Below are positions 13,174 to 25,688 of a stretch of 64,000 nt of DNA, one piece after another. The notes under the pieces were generated by a model. That model worked only from the letters and a program-made list of their open reading frames with translations, made no database searches and had not been told where the DNA came from. Made by a program: the position numbers and the translations under genes. Each line of letters opens with the position of its first letter. Positions within the stretch are counted from its first letter, which is position 1. This DNA is from Labyrinthula sp. Ha (lineage: Eukaryota; Sar; Bigyra; Labyrinthulida; Labyrinthulaceae): positions 1,116,001 to 1,180,000 of the forward strand of contig JAALGZ010000008.1 in the NCBI GenBank assembly GCA_015227615.1, given 5' to 3'.

Positions 13174-14281
13174 TCATTGGCGTTGAAAACGAACTCTTTT
13201 AACTCCTTTTGCCTTTCGTATAGAGAAATCCTCAAAGTTGAGCTTTAGTTTTGATCGAGTTACTTCCAACTCTGTGTCGTTTACTTTTTTTCTTTCTTCA
13301 CCAATTATTATTTCTATGTTTTTCCTCTGCTTTAACTTACGTCTATTCATAAACGCATCTAAGGCAACTCTATCCTCAGCTGTAAGAAACCTACTTGATT
13401 TCGCTTGTTCAAGTATATTAACTTGAGCTTCTGAAAAACCGCTGGGTCGCAACCTTTTCTGTGGCTTGTTTTCTTGTTTGTCCTGTTTAATTGCTGGAGA
13501 AGTCGGATCAGGCACCATTCTTTTCACTGCCGGGCGAGCAGAAAACCCTCCAATGTGACCTCTATGCAAATTCTGCATCCGTTCAAGGCGCTTTCCAAGT
13601 TCTGTTTTCTTCACAACTTTGTTCGTTCTAACAGGGGCAGTCTTTGAGACAGCTTTCGTTGAAAAAATATTATCTGTTTGTTCTAGATGTTAACTAATTG
13701 AAAAAAATTACGAAGGGTGAAATGAAGAGTCTTTTTTAGCGGTTTAAATCCAAATTTTTGTTGAATAAAATCTTCAGAAAAGAAAATAGATGAAGAAGGA
13801 AGAGGAATATGAGTTCTATTATTCTCATGGTCCGAAAGTATATTTTTCGCATCATGGAGAAATGAATCAAGTTTATGTTGTAGTGCAGTTTTTCCTGATG
13901 GCAACTTATTGGAATCTTTGAAGAAAGCTTCTATTTTGCCTTTTGACTGAGGTGATTTGGAGAGAGTCTAGATAATAGAACAAGAGCAAAATATACTTGA
14001 AGAATAGTTTCAGAAAAGTTTCTCACCCATGCATCAGTATCTTCACGACCTTCATCTAATACTTGAAGAGACTTTTCATCCAAGTAATCTGGGTTTGTAA
14101 GTAGAATTTGCAGGAAGAGACATTTTTCGGCTGATTCCAAGTTCTTGAATTCATTAAGACCCTACAATTCATTTTTTTCGTAAGATTATACAGAAAGGAA
14201 TTGATCTTTGGAAATCAAGATCTTTGATGGATCTATTTCCCATCCATCGATTACCTCGCCAAACCACGACAAGTTATTCAT
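13174..14281 (-). CDS. NELF-A-like negative elongation factor subunit
   Basis: A likely subunit A of the negative elongation factor, which holds RNA polymerase II in the promoter-proximal pause. Four exons (14281-14192, 14161-13997, 13967-13712, 13682-13174) and three introns of 30, 29 and 29 nt give 339 aa in a clean frame. The N-terminal domain begins MNNLSWFGEVIDGWEIDPSK and continues into the family's helical region, with EKCLFLQILL and the hallmark DTDAWVRNFSETIL (animal NELF-A has a DSDPWV...ADILKSFP segment here). Next comes IPLPSSSIFFSED...GFKPLKKTLHF, matching the PLECQYLN...HFQLKRKP segment. A basic, disordered middle leads to a C-terminal motif, FSEAQVNILEQAKSSRFLTA then DRVALDAFMNRRK, which parallels the animal C-terminal LTREQMF...ALILGFMAG block. 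The protein is shorter than human NELF-A (about 530 aa), mainly in the linker. The start is the ATG that opens the conserved domain. Confidence 0.75.
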
Positions 14282-14289
14282 TTCCTATA

Positions 14290-15500
14290 AAACTTCAGAT
14301 TAGTTTATCTGCTCAGCTGTGGTAATGCCATATCCTGATTTGATATCTCTTCAACATTAAAGTTTAGAAACCATAGAAAAGAAGAATAGTGGTTTTATAT
14401 TCTGAAATATAGTATTCTATTTGTTTTAATGATAATTTATCTTTAAATAAAGCTTTTCCAGAATAAAAATCGAAGAACCATTAAGATTCAAAATTAATCA
14501 TAAAATGTTGAAAGATTTAAGAAAGATATCTGTTCAAAGTTGAAAGAAAGAATGTGGATTGCAAACATATCGGGCATTTTAATTACATTCAAAATTTAAA
14601 ACAGAAAAGAAGGAAGCTAAAAAATATAACTTTTCACTTGCTTAAATTATGAAAAGGCTTATGAAAGACATATATATATATTGAACGCTGAAGGAAACTG
14701 CTTACAAACATATGAGTGTGTGTTTCAGGCAGATGAACCATTTATCTCCTTGTGTCATTTTCCCAAAATATATTTGAAACCGAAGCTAGTATAAAAAATA
14801 AAAAACTGTAATCATGAGAAAACATATGAAGTGTAGCTTGAAAGGATAAATTGTCTTAAGCTCTTACAACTTATGAAATAAGAAAAAAAGAGAGTCCTGC
14901 AGTGGGAAAGTTATGATTGTTTCTCCAACAGAATTTTTTATTTTAGAAGGGTGGTATGAAGCTGTATTGCAAGAGTGTTAAGGTGTAGAAGGAGTACATA
15001 TAGGAAATTCATTTGGGTTAGGGTTTTGGATAAAAGTTTCTGGGTTAAGAAATTCGATGGCATGACTAAGTGCAAAATTAAGACTCATGGATTTTCGTCC
15101 AACTTAAGTGTAGTTTGCGGTGTGATTTTATTTTATCTGGGTTACATCTTAGTTTTCATTTCCGAGGCGAGTTCAAGCTTGTTGATGATGCCTGTGATAA
15201 GGATGAATCAAAACTTGAAAACACTACGTCTGGTTTGTTTTTCAAGACATCGCGTATCTTCACAACAGTTTCAAATATCTTTTTCATACCTTTTCTATTC
15301 TGTTTGCTTCTATAAATTGCCTCCTGCACACAGAAAGCAATTGACAATATTTGGGTGATGGATTAGATGGTGCTCTCAACATGCTGAGAGATGAAACCTT
15401 GACTCCAAACTCTATTGCCTCAGTTTTTGAAGTTTCTGCTCTTCCCAACCCTTTTAGAGCTGGAATATACAGCGGATAACGATGAAAATATACTTGGGGA
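14290..15500. other. desert, nothing recognised
   Basis: AT-rich sequence upstream of the NELF-A-like gene. A 127-codon plus frame (14975-15358) and an antiparallel 63-codon minus frame (15156-15347, with a lysine-rich helical look) overlap each other. Neither shows a family motif. Confidence 0.4.
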
Positions 15501-15519
15501 AATGATTAACATGGAAATT

Positions 15520-15930
15520 TTATTTTATATTTAAAAGATCGTACAGGCGAGCATAGAGGCTGCAAATAAGACTGAAACTGAGCCCAATTCAGTTGCAAAA
15601 TCCTTAATAAATTGAATACGGGTAGTTTATATCTCTGCTAAAGCTTTAATCAGAGCTTGACTTCTATCACTCATAACTACAGAAGGATTAGTTATGCTAA
15701 AATGCTTGAGACGAACAGCTACTTAAAAAATATTCTTTGTTTCCATAGAAGCACAATTGATATTAGCAGTGTTTGCAACAGTCTATGCAAATAGGAAACA
15801 TTACCAAGAACTGATAGCTTAAAGATCATGTCTTGTAGCTATCTGAATGGATCTTTTATAGATATTTCTTAAGCTCTTGTGTAGATATTCTTGAAAGGCT
15901 AGGTCTTGAACTGTAGATTTAGTAGTAATT
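15520..15930 (-). mobile_element. possible MULE-type DNA transposase remnant
   Basis: Read on the minus strand, about 15730-15545 gives LKHFSITNPSVVMSDRSQAL followed by IKALAEI, a stop, and TTRIQFIKDFATELGSVSVL. The P-x-V-x-x-(S/T)-D-R-x-x-A-L-x-x-A block is the second catalytic aspartate region of Mutator-like transposases. Stops interrupt it on both sides and no terminal inverted repeats were found, so this is at most a fragment of an old DNA transposon. Confidence 0.35.
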
Positions 15931-15959
15931 TTTTTCTAAAGTATAATTAAAATACGTTT

Positions 15960-18900
15960 CCTCTACTCAGAAAACCTATTAAAAATTTTACCAACGTACT
16001 CACAATATTATCTTCAAATAACTTCTCTTTATCTCCAGATTTCTCATGACTCCTATAACAAGGTATTTTTGAATGTAAACTGGAGGGCTTCGCCTAACTT
16101 CTGTCATATTTTCAACTAAGACAGAAATATTTTAGCAACTTATAGTTAGTTTAGTTGTTAGTATTTAATCATAGCTTGATAGAATAAGATATATAATACA
16201 TACTAGAATAATAAGAAATAAAAGAATAAATATGCGAAATATATCTGACAAAATCCTAAGAATGCTTTCATAAAGTATTAAAAAAAGCAATATCAGTGAA
16301 AGTTTTAGCCAAAGTAGGTGCCTACATAAACTAGAATTAATCATAATTTAAACCACTTTCGTATTTTCTTAGCCTTGACTTAAGTTTGATGTTATTTCCA
16401 TCAAGTTTGGTACTCTATAACTGAAAACGTAATTTAAAGTGTAGGAGCAAACTCAGAATTAAGAAAAAAGCAAAGTTTTTACACTCGCTGAGCTGAGAAT
16501 TAGATTGTTTTAATATTATAGTAATTACACCAAGTTTTTGCTCATTTTCATCCAGTGCAAAGTATTTTAATGCTATTTTACTTCATCTAAATATATCTCA
16601 AAGAAAATGCGGGAGAGTTTCGTGCACCTCAGCATAAGAAATATTGTTAGTTTGGTTTCATCTAGTTCATTTTGTGTAATTTCAATTGTTTCAAGGATTA
16701 ATTGAAATACCTACGTGTTCTTCTTGACTGCTTCACCTCCTTTCGATTTTTTTATATTTTTATCTAAGTATTAGTTTTGCTCATATTGCCCGAAACGCCA
16801 TTCAGATAATCAAATTATTTGGAAGTTGATAATTCGGAGTACATAAGTCTCTACCATCAGAAATGTATAATCAAATTAAAGAAACTATGATAAAAGCACC
16901 AAAAAGTATTTTAACTGGATTTTTTCTAGGCGTGTACAACATTGACAAAGAGAATTAGATACTATATCAGTAATACATGGAATCATTTGATTGTAGCTAG
17001 GAGGTTGTGTAAACTATAGTAGTTTCTACATTCTCTCCGTCTAAAGATTTCAAATGTTCTGAATGTTTTTTGTTTATATCTCGAAAGAAAAGTGTAAATC
17101 ACTAATAGACAACAACAATCCCATTGATACAACAAGAAATGTTACCTGGTTTAGGGTTTATCCTGGACAATTTAAAGCTATGGTTCTGTAAATGAAATAA
17201 TGTTTGGTGACCAGTTTTGAATAAAATTAGTTATATATTTTCTAAGAGGCTTTGATAAAAATATAATGCACTCTTGGAGTTTCATAACTTTATCTTGGTT
17301 AATTTCATGATTCTGTATGCTTTTTAGTAAGACATCTATGAATAAAACAGACACAACGGTTTAGGAAACAAAGAAAACTTGCATAATCAAAAGACAAGAC
17401 TCAATATTTTATTACTTAGAAATATCTATATTAGCAACATCTTACAATCAAACCTCATTGACCTATCATAGAATTTTAATAGCTCAAAATTGGAATTCTC
17501 TACTAGAAAGAACTCAAATCAATGGCTTCAAAAATCTACTATGTGATAATTATATTTTTTAAAACACAAAATAAATCTATTTAAAATGTAAAAAATTAAA
17601 AACACTATTTTAAATACATGTTTTAATTTTATCTCCTATTTCGAAGATTGATCAGGACCTTAAGAGTGAGTTTCAAAGTTACGTCCTACTTTTAACAAAC
17701 ATAATTGACTAAGGTCATTACCCGTATCGCCATAAAATCTTACTTACCTTGCTCTCAAAGAATACTTTGGAGATTTTAATTTTGTTAAATATTTAATACA
17801 TAATATATTTATAAAATTTTATGCAAGTGCTTTTGATGTTTATTTTCTAATTCGAAAAGATAGCAAATCAGACAAATATATTTTTTAGATTTAGTTTAAA
17901 AAATTCACATTTAATAAATATATATTTTTTAGAGTTCATTTGTTTCTATTTATTTTTAAAACAGGTAATTAAATACTTATTACGTGTTATACTCTGAAGA
18001 ATATATTAAAAAATAATATTTTGTTGAAGGAAAACAGACTATGTATGGAGTAATAAACTATTAGAAGCTTAAGTTAACCTCTTTTGCTGTAATATAAACT
18101 TTCACAATAAAATAAATTATAGCAACTTTCAAATCAACAGCTAGAGAGAAACTAGAATACCAACCAGAAAAATTTTTAAATTAATTTATATGAATGCAAC
18201 AAGGAGATGAAAAAGAATGTAATGCGATATTTCAAATATTGATTTTTGAAATTATTTTATTGGTCGCTAAATAGACTTTAGTTTACACTGCTTTGATAAT
18301 TGACAATACAGGGAGAACTAGACATACATATGGTTTGTAATTGAGCTTTTAATATTTATCAGGGTTTTCTGTACAAGATAATATTAACCAAAGAAAAAAA
18401 TCCAGAAATGCTCTCTTACTAGAATTAAAAGTACAGAGATATTTTTAATTTTTGATTATTGTCCATAACCTATATTACATACTCTACACCCTTAAAATGA
18501 CGGGTTTTTTTAATAATATTTGAAAGTTTTTAGTAGCTTTGTAAGTACAAACTGACTTACATATTCATTCCTTCTCTCTATTTCCCTTAAATTTGTTCTT
18601 GTAATTTTTCTTATAACCCATATATGTATTATAGCTACAAATGTTTATCTTGGGACTTTAATTAACTATTTGCTTAAATTGGATTTATGGCTATTAAAGA
18701 CACATGCTCAAAGAGCCTCCTGACATTTCTAAGCTGCCATTCTAATTGCAACGCATTGACTAAGTTCCGTAGTTATTAAAGTGATAACCATATATTAAAT
18801 TAAAGAAACTTAAAACCAGAATTCTTCCAAACACCCTGGAAAATATCTCCAAACTGTCTATGATTCGCGAATTTATTATCGCTAAACTTCGATAATCTCG

Positions 18901-21900
18901 AATTTTAGGAAGCCACAAAAATCTATTTAAAAGACCCCATCTAGTAGAAAACATTCGGGGACAAATTTGAAAAGCTCGCCAATGGTAACTTTTCCTTTGT
19001 TCATTGCAATTTAATAAAATTTTTTTTACAAGAGTGTAAAAACAAAGTATTTACCAAAGTTAAAAGGTTAAATTCAATTATAATATGAAAAGTTGCATGT
19101 AATTACATAGATTATTCATAACTAAATCAGAGAACAAATAGTTGCTTGTGTCACTATCTTGACTTTTATTTTTATTGATGTGTACTCAAGTTTATGACAA
19201 ATTTATGGCTAACCTTAGAGGCAAAATAAAATATTCTTTTATGAATATAAATATAGAGTTAATAGAGAAAACAATCCTATACTTAAACTCCGTGATGTGT
19301 AAAAAATACCAGTGAGTAAACCTGGAAATTACCCGCTCTGTTTATGAAGTTTAGTATAATCTTGTTGCTAATCTCATTGCCAATGTATTCATACATTGGC
19401 TGTCAATAAAAAGAATGTAACCGAGAAGTCCAAAATATTTGGGTAATTTTCTAGACCAAAAACAAGGGAATATTTAAGTTGAGCAGGGAAAACAAGAGTC
19501 AAAAATAGAGATTATTTGAAATTCACCGGTAATACTTCCTGAGTCAAAATAATTGTAATCAACAAATAATATAATACAAGCTAATTATATTAAAATCTAA
19601 ATATCATATTCACCATCGTTCAAATACTCGTTTTAAAACAAGTTTTTTTTTCATTGAAAATATTTAAGTATAGCTTAATCTGCCATGGCGCTGTCTACAT
19701 GTGAAATTAAGCCTACATAGTCAAAAATGTAATTGAAACCCTTGTAAAAAAGCTCTTGATTAAGAATTTCTCCAATAACATTTTTTCGATATCTTCTATA
19801 CGAAAATATCCATTTATTTAATTTAGAAATATTGCCATTCTAATATTATTATTAAAGTAGGCATCAGGGTTTAGCTTGACAAGTTAGAAAATCTAAGAAT
19901 TGAGTTTAGAAATTAGAAACTATTTTAATTTAAAGTGAAATAAGAAGTAATAAATACACGACACCATGATATAAATAAACTACTCTTAGGGCGTGTACTG
20001 AATATTTTCCCTAAGATATTATATATGTATTCAGAGAATATGTTTTTAAAAAATGATAATACAGGTTTGTTTCTTATAAAATACTATGTCCTGTGAGAAT
20101 ACGAAAAAATAGAGAATCTAGTTCAGTTGTAATTTGTCTTAAAAACTAAGAAAAATCTGTAATTTTTATATCCCTGAAATTAAGTATTTCGGTAAATACT
20201 ATATGGGAAATACTCTGTCTTTTTTAAGGAATACTAAGAACTTACAAAATCTCAAACCTAAGTATCTTAAAATGATATAGTTAATATTCTGTTATTTGAT
20301 GAGTGTGTACAACTCTTGAGTTAAGGTATGAAATTCAAGCGAACGGACGATAAACAAAGAAAAACACCAGGGATATACAATTTCTTTTTATTATATACCA
20401 GAACTGCCTAGTTCTAATATTCACGCAAACATATATGGTTTCGCCAACATGTTGGTATAATTCACGTTTTAACTTCCGCGTGCTAACACATTGCATTACA
20501 GTGAAGCAATAACCACTTCTTAATATTTGTGTAGTTGACGATAATACTCTTATAAAATAGTTTTATTGAATATTCTAATAATAAAACTCTAGTTCTAATT
20601 TAAATTCACGACTCCAATAAGTACTCGGTTCCAAAATAAAGAGTTCAATTTCCACTGATACTATCTTGAAACTAGGACTAGTATCTGCACCTATGGGCGC
20701 AGCGTTGCCTTGAAAATTAGTATCTATATTTATACAGTAGGTCTAATCCTCAAAATTTATATTAAATTGTTTTTTATGTTATTACAGATGACTAGGCAGA
20801 TGCCTATTTTAAGACACTCTCAAGAAGCTGGTATATGCTCTTGATTAGCATATGTGGCTACAATTATGTTTACCAGATTTTACTTAATTGTTTGATAGAG
20901 ACGGCAGACATAGGTCTAAGGATTTTGGAGTGGAACAAAATTAAAATGTTTTTTGGGACCGCTGATAGATGGGTTAGTGTCTGTATTGGTTTTTTTCACG
21001 GCAAACCCAGCTATAATCATGCTGTTCATATATGCTGATTAAGAACAGAACAACATATTTCTTGGCAGTTTAAGAAGTATTTAAAAAACAGATAAGAAGA
21101 AATGTGTACTTAAATATATGATAGATAATACTGAAATGATACTAAATATTGCCCAGATTAAAGCTTGCTTGATATTCTTTGCAGCTTTATTTCTCTAAGT
21201 TTTAACCAGAAGACTATCAAAGTAACAGCTGCCCTACTTATTCATTTAAAGATTTGACCAATTGTTTTAGGAATATAGAGATATTCTAACTAAGCCAAAA
21301 TTATAATAAAAATGAGTAAAATATATAATGATAAGTATTATCGTTTTAAAATCTAAATTATTTCTAGTAAATAGTTCTATACTTTATTTTCTTTAAATGA
21401 ATGTATAGATTCAACTATATGCGGTTATCATTATCTCCTGAAGAAAACAGTTAAAAACATATATCTGAGTGTAAAATTAAGGAAAATTCCCCTGTGTCTA
21501 ATTTTTTTGTATGTTAAATTTACAGATACAACAATTAAAAATGTCATTTTTATGAAGAATTAACAACAATTTGGAAAGTAAGACATCTATACAAGATTGG
21601 AGTGAGTGTTAAAACAAAATAGGCGAGAGAGCTAAGTTTACAACTTGGATATTTTGTCTCTTTAATTACTTAAGGAGATATGTATATTGCATAAATGCTC
21701 AAAAGAACTTATACATAAATAAGCTTTGGCTTGCATGTATATATAAATATTTATACACATTACTTCTTATATTAATGAATTCGAATATGACATCCTGATA
21801 CCATCAGATTTGAATGATTCGAAATAAACGAAGGATATATATGAAAAAAATTTGAAGGTTATTTAAACAAAACAAATCCAATATGAAGAAAATCATTTTA

Positions 21901-24900
21901 AACTATATAATTTACTACCGCTATGTAAACAGTTAATTTAATAAGAATACCGAGTCCTCTAAAACACATTTGCCAAACAACCACGAGCAGACTTTATTTG
22001 CTTCCGGAAATATATTATAAATGGTACATAAGTCATTTAACTATACGGTACAATAGAAACATATACGCATTGAGTACGAACTAATTTGAATATTAACTTG
22101 TAACTTTAAAAGTATTATTATATCAGTCTTGTGCCCCAAGAACTGAGAATATTCCATTCCCGGTACTTAATTAAAGTTTAAATCACATCTACCTGTCGTT
22201 GAACTGAGCCAAAAGTTTTTGCTAAAAAAAGCTCGGAACTATATTTGTTTCAAGTTTATTCGTTGCATGTTAAAGAAGACAGGCTCTATACAATTCACGG
22301 TTAATTAAATCGACACTAGACAAATATATTGATTTCTTATGGCATTTTCAGTAATAAGATCCTAACAATCGGAAGCGAAATAGCTATATTTGAAAAAAAA
22401 TGCTTGTAGATACCATGTTCAAATCTGATGAAACAAATTCATGAATAATTATGTGCCCATGGAATAAATATTTGGTGGTACTTCGCACACTTCACACAAC
22501 ATGCAAAGATTCTTATGGGAAATAAATTACTATATTCGGATATAATTTGGTCCATTAGAATCACAGTCTTGTAGTGTAAGAAGAAACAGTTAAAATATCT
22601 TAAAATACACAGTTAATTTAATTGACCATTTTAAATGAAATTAAAGGAGATTCATCGCATAAATCTGAGCATATATTTTTGCTTGATATGCGAGGTTAAG
22701 AAATAATTAGATGTTATTTTGACTTCAGGTATTAACTGAAGACTGTTAAAGAAATTCTTTTTTTTATAGATCCAGCAAGTCAGGATAAATTATGAAATTG
22801 GCTTTGGGGCTATTACTAGCTTTTCTTTTCTTAAGGCCGATGACCGAAAGATAATACATGTAATAATTGAGCTCAGATCTACGCTGCCAAATATAGATTT
22901 GAAGCTGTAGGCACTTGCCAACAGCAAGTGTAAACGTGCCGAGATTAATTAGTATGGACTTCTTCCATTGAATTATGTTTATTCTGTTGTCTTAATCATT
23001 TTGAGTTCTTTTATTGAAATACTAGGTGTATGGTGGCTACAAAAGTTTTACTCACATTACTCAGGTTATTTGCTGTCTCTGCTCTGAAGCGAGTACCTTT
23101 TAAATTTATTGATATTATTTCAACATGTTAATTTGTGGTTTCTTCAAGAATTATCAGGGTATCACATGTCACGGGAAGGTTACTTGGTTGCTCTTTGCTA
23201 TATATAATATTTTTTGGGCTCCATGGTATGCATTTTACAATAGGTTATTAACTAAAAATGTTCTTTACACACATTGATTAGCTGCTATGAGTAGTTGAGT
23301 ATCTCTAATAATAAATCTGCTTCTAAAAACAATGTCAATTTCGACGAAGTTAAAATACTGATTTTGCTTTAAAAGATTCTGGTTGTGAGAGAAGATATTT
23401 TCCTGAGAACTTAGGATCGCCTGAAATCATAAGAACCATTTGCAAGGTACTTTCATTGGAAATTAAATTTCAGATTCCAAGAATGTATTAACGAAGCTTA
23501 GAACATGATCAGTAATACTCCTCTAAATCTTTAAGGCAATGGATATTACGGGGGTACATTGGAATAATTAGGTTTTATTATTGTTGTTAGACATATTCAG
23601 GTCTAAAATGGCAGTTGAAACTGGAAACCTATATATACATAAAAATCACAGTGAGTTCAATCTAACTACTGAAAAATGTAACTTTCTTTTATATATTTCT
23701 GAAGATTATCTATAGCAGGGTAAACCTCATTATAAAAGGACTATATGTCCCAGCGAGAAGTGTTCAGACTTAAGCTAGCTGCAGTTTAATGTCAAATTGT
23801 GTAGTTTTCATCTTTTCGACGCATGCCTGGGGATAGGCAGGCAATAACTCAATCCAATGCAAGAGACTATGTTAACAATATACGGGTACTGTACATCAAA
23901 AACTTTGGATTTTCTGTTGGCAATATTCCAGGGGAAAACGTTAATAACCCAAGAAAACAACATTTAGAAAGAGTTGTATCTTGCACAATTTTGTGGCTAA
24001 ATTTCCATAATCTGCAATAAATTCATTTTATAAGTTAAACTAGTAATGATAAAATTTTTATGTCCACAATCTGTTTTACAAGGCGTTTCCGCCTGATTTT
24101 CCTCTGGATTAAATTCTCTGTCTCAACTTCTTAGCTTCCATGAATATAATAGAAAAAAAGAATACAGACTCTAAAGCTTAGAAAATATAAAGAAAACGTA
24201 CAACAATAGAAATATTCTAAGTTTGATAATATTTCTTGGAATATTGCCTTGTTTTCCCACTTTTCCACCTGAGATGCTTCAAATTGAAGTTCTTTAGAGA
24301 TTGTTAATACAGAGACATCTTAAAATAATATTAAGCCTTAAAATCCAATTCTTACGGTTAATAAAAATTGGGAGATACTATTGAGAGGTTGTGGTTTTTA
24401 ATTTCACTGACATTGAGTCATAGTTTTTGGTTTCAAGAATGGATGCATACAATTGAACAAGAGATGTCAATGACGAGTTTCGCAATAGGTAAGATTTGTA
24501 AGTCAAAGTCATTTTTAGAAATAAATGTAAAACATATATGTATTTTAGTTTTCTAGATGCTTTAAACACCTATTCTTGAAAAAGCTCGCAAGTAATCTCT
24601 TGACTCCACATCTGCTGATGATTCGGATAGAGATGACATTTGGATCACAAATATTTTTTTCCTTAATTCACAAATCCGAGACTTGGAAAACATATATATA
24701 TATATTCTTCTCTGGGGTTAAATTTCAGGTAATATGAGTGAGAAAAATATATTTTTTCAATTGGGTTTTTACTGATTGAGGCTCTTTCCTTGGAGGGAAA
24801 AATTTTAGGTAAAAGTCTCTTATTTATGACAAGAACTTTAGATTTTGGTAACATGAGGCAAGTTTTGTGTTGCTCGAGATAGCAAAAAAGTGTCTTGGAC

Positions 24901-25460
24901 TCAGCTACCAATAAAACAGAAAAAAAGCAAATATATTTCTCCTGTGACAAAATGTAGCCCTTTCTATGGATTACCTGCTTCAGCCTTTAGATAGTCTTAT
25001 TTTGCATTCCCATTTGCATCTTTTTCACAAAAATTCACCTATGCTGGCCGCACTTCAGAAGTAAACTAGTTTGGGACTGTATTGCGTTTTACGTGAATAC
25101 AAAAACAAACTACACGTCCGTGGATAAGGTTTTCAGGTTGTAAAATACTTGGTTTGACTCTTAACAATAAAACTCTTTAGCTTTGTTTTCTTTATTATTC
25201 TTTTTTCAATTAATATCTTAACGGCTACATTAAAAACCAAAAATAAAAATAACGGTAATATCGCACCTCAAGAAGATTCGTTACTTTACCGTTATTAAAG
25301 TAAAAATTCCATACCATAGCGTGCTTATAACAATCAAATGGATGTTACAGTGGATCAAGATAATTACCTCTATAGCTGAAACATATTATTAAACAAAACC
25401 ACGACAACTGGGTCTTCAAGAAATGGATCAATGTGACAATTGCTTGTGAACTGAAAGGGC
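15960..25460. other. long gene desert
   Basis: About 9.5 kb of very AT-rich DNA with short A/T runs and no open frame with a recognisable motif on either strand. Frames of 60-95 codons (for example 20835-21038 plus, 24663-24950 minus) look like chance or unrecognisable debris. No tRNA, tandem satellite or telomere-like array was seen. A short (AT)n run lies near 24692-24703. Confidence 0.5.
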
Positions 25461-25471
25461 AATCTTCACAA

Positions 25472-25618
25472 AATGTTTTCCTTCAGTTTTAGGAAAATAT
25501 TTTTAAAAGATGCCTTAAAAGAAGAGTTTTTAAGCAATGTAAATGAAAAGGAGGCGAGTTCATTATTAATATTGACTTGTTTAAACCACAGGTTTCTTTT
25601 AATGCTTACTTTGACATA
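25472..25618 (+). other. short open frame upstream of the Roco gene
   Basis: A 48-codon frame starting with ATG (MFSFSFRKIFLKDALKEEFL...). Its lysine/glutamate-rich helical look differs from the surrounding desert. It could be a 5' exon of the downstream LRR-Roco gene or a remnant; I cannot join it to the next exon with confidence. Confidence 0.25.
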
Positions 25619-25688
25619 AATATATTTTGGGCAATTAGACTATGTCCTAAAAGTACAAAGATAAATCACAGTTCAAATAGATAAAGAA

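Noticed and set aside
23823-24020. 65-codon plus frame with balanced composition
   Set aside because: No motif, no intron-joined partner exon, and similar lengths occur by chance in this window.
24690-24705. (AT)n run as possible origin or hairpin terminator
   Set aside because: Ordinary simple repeat in AT-rich DNA; no supporting structure.
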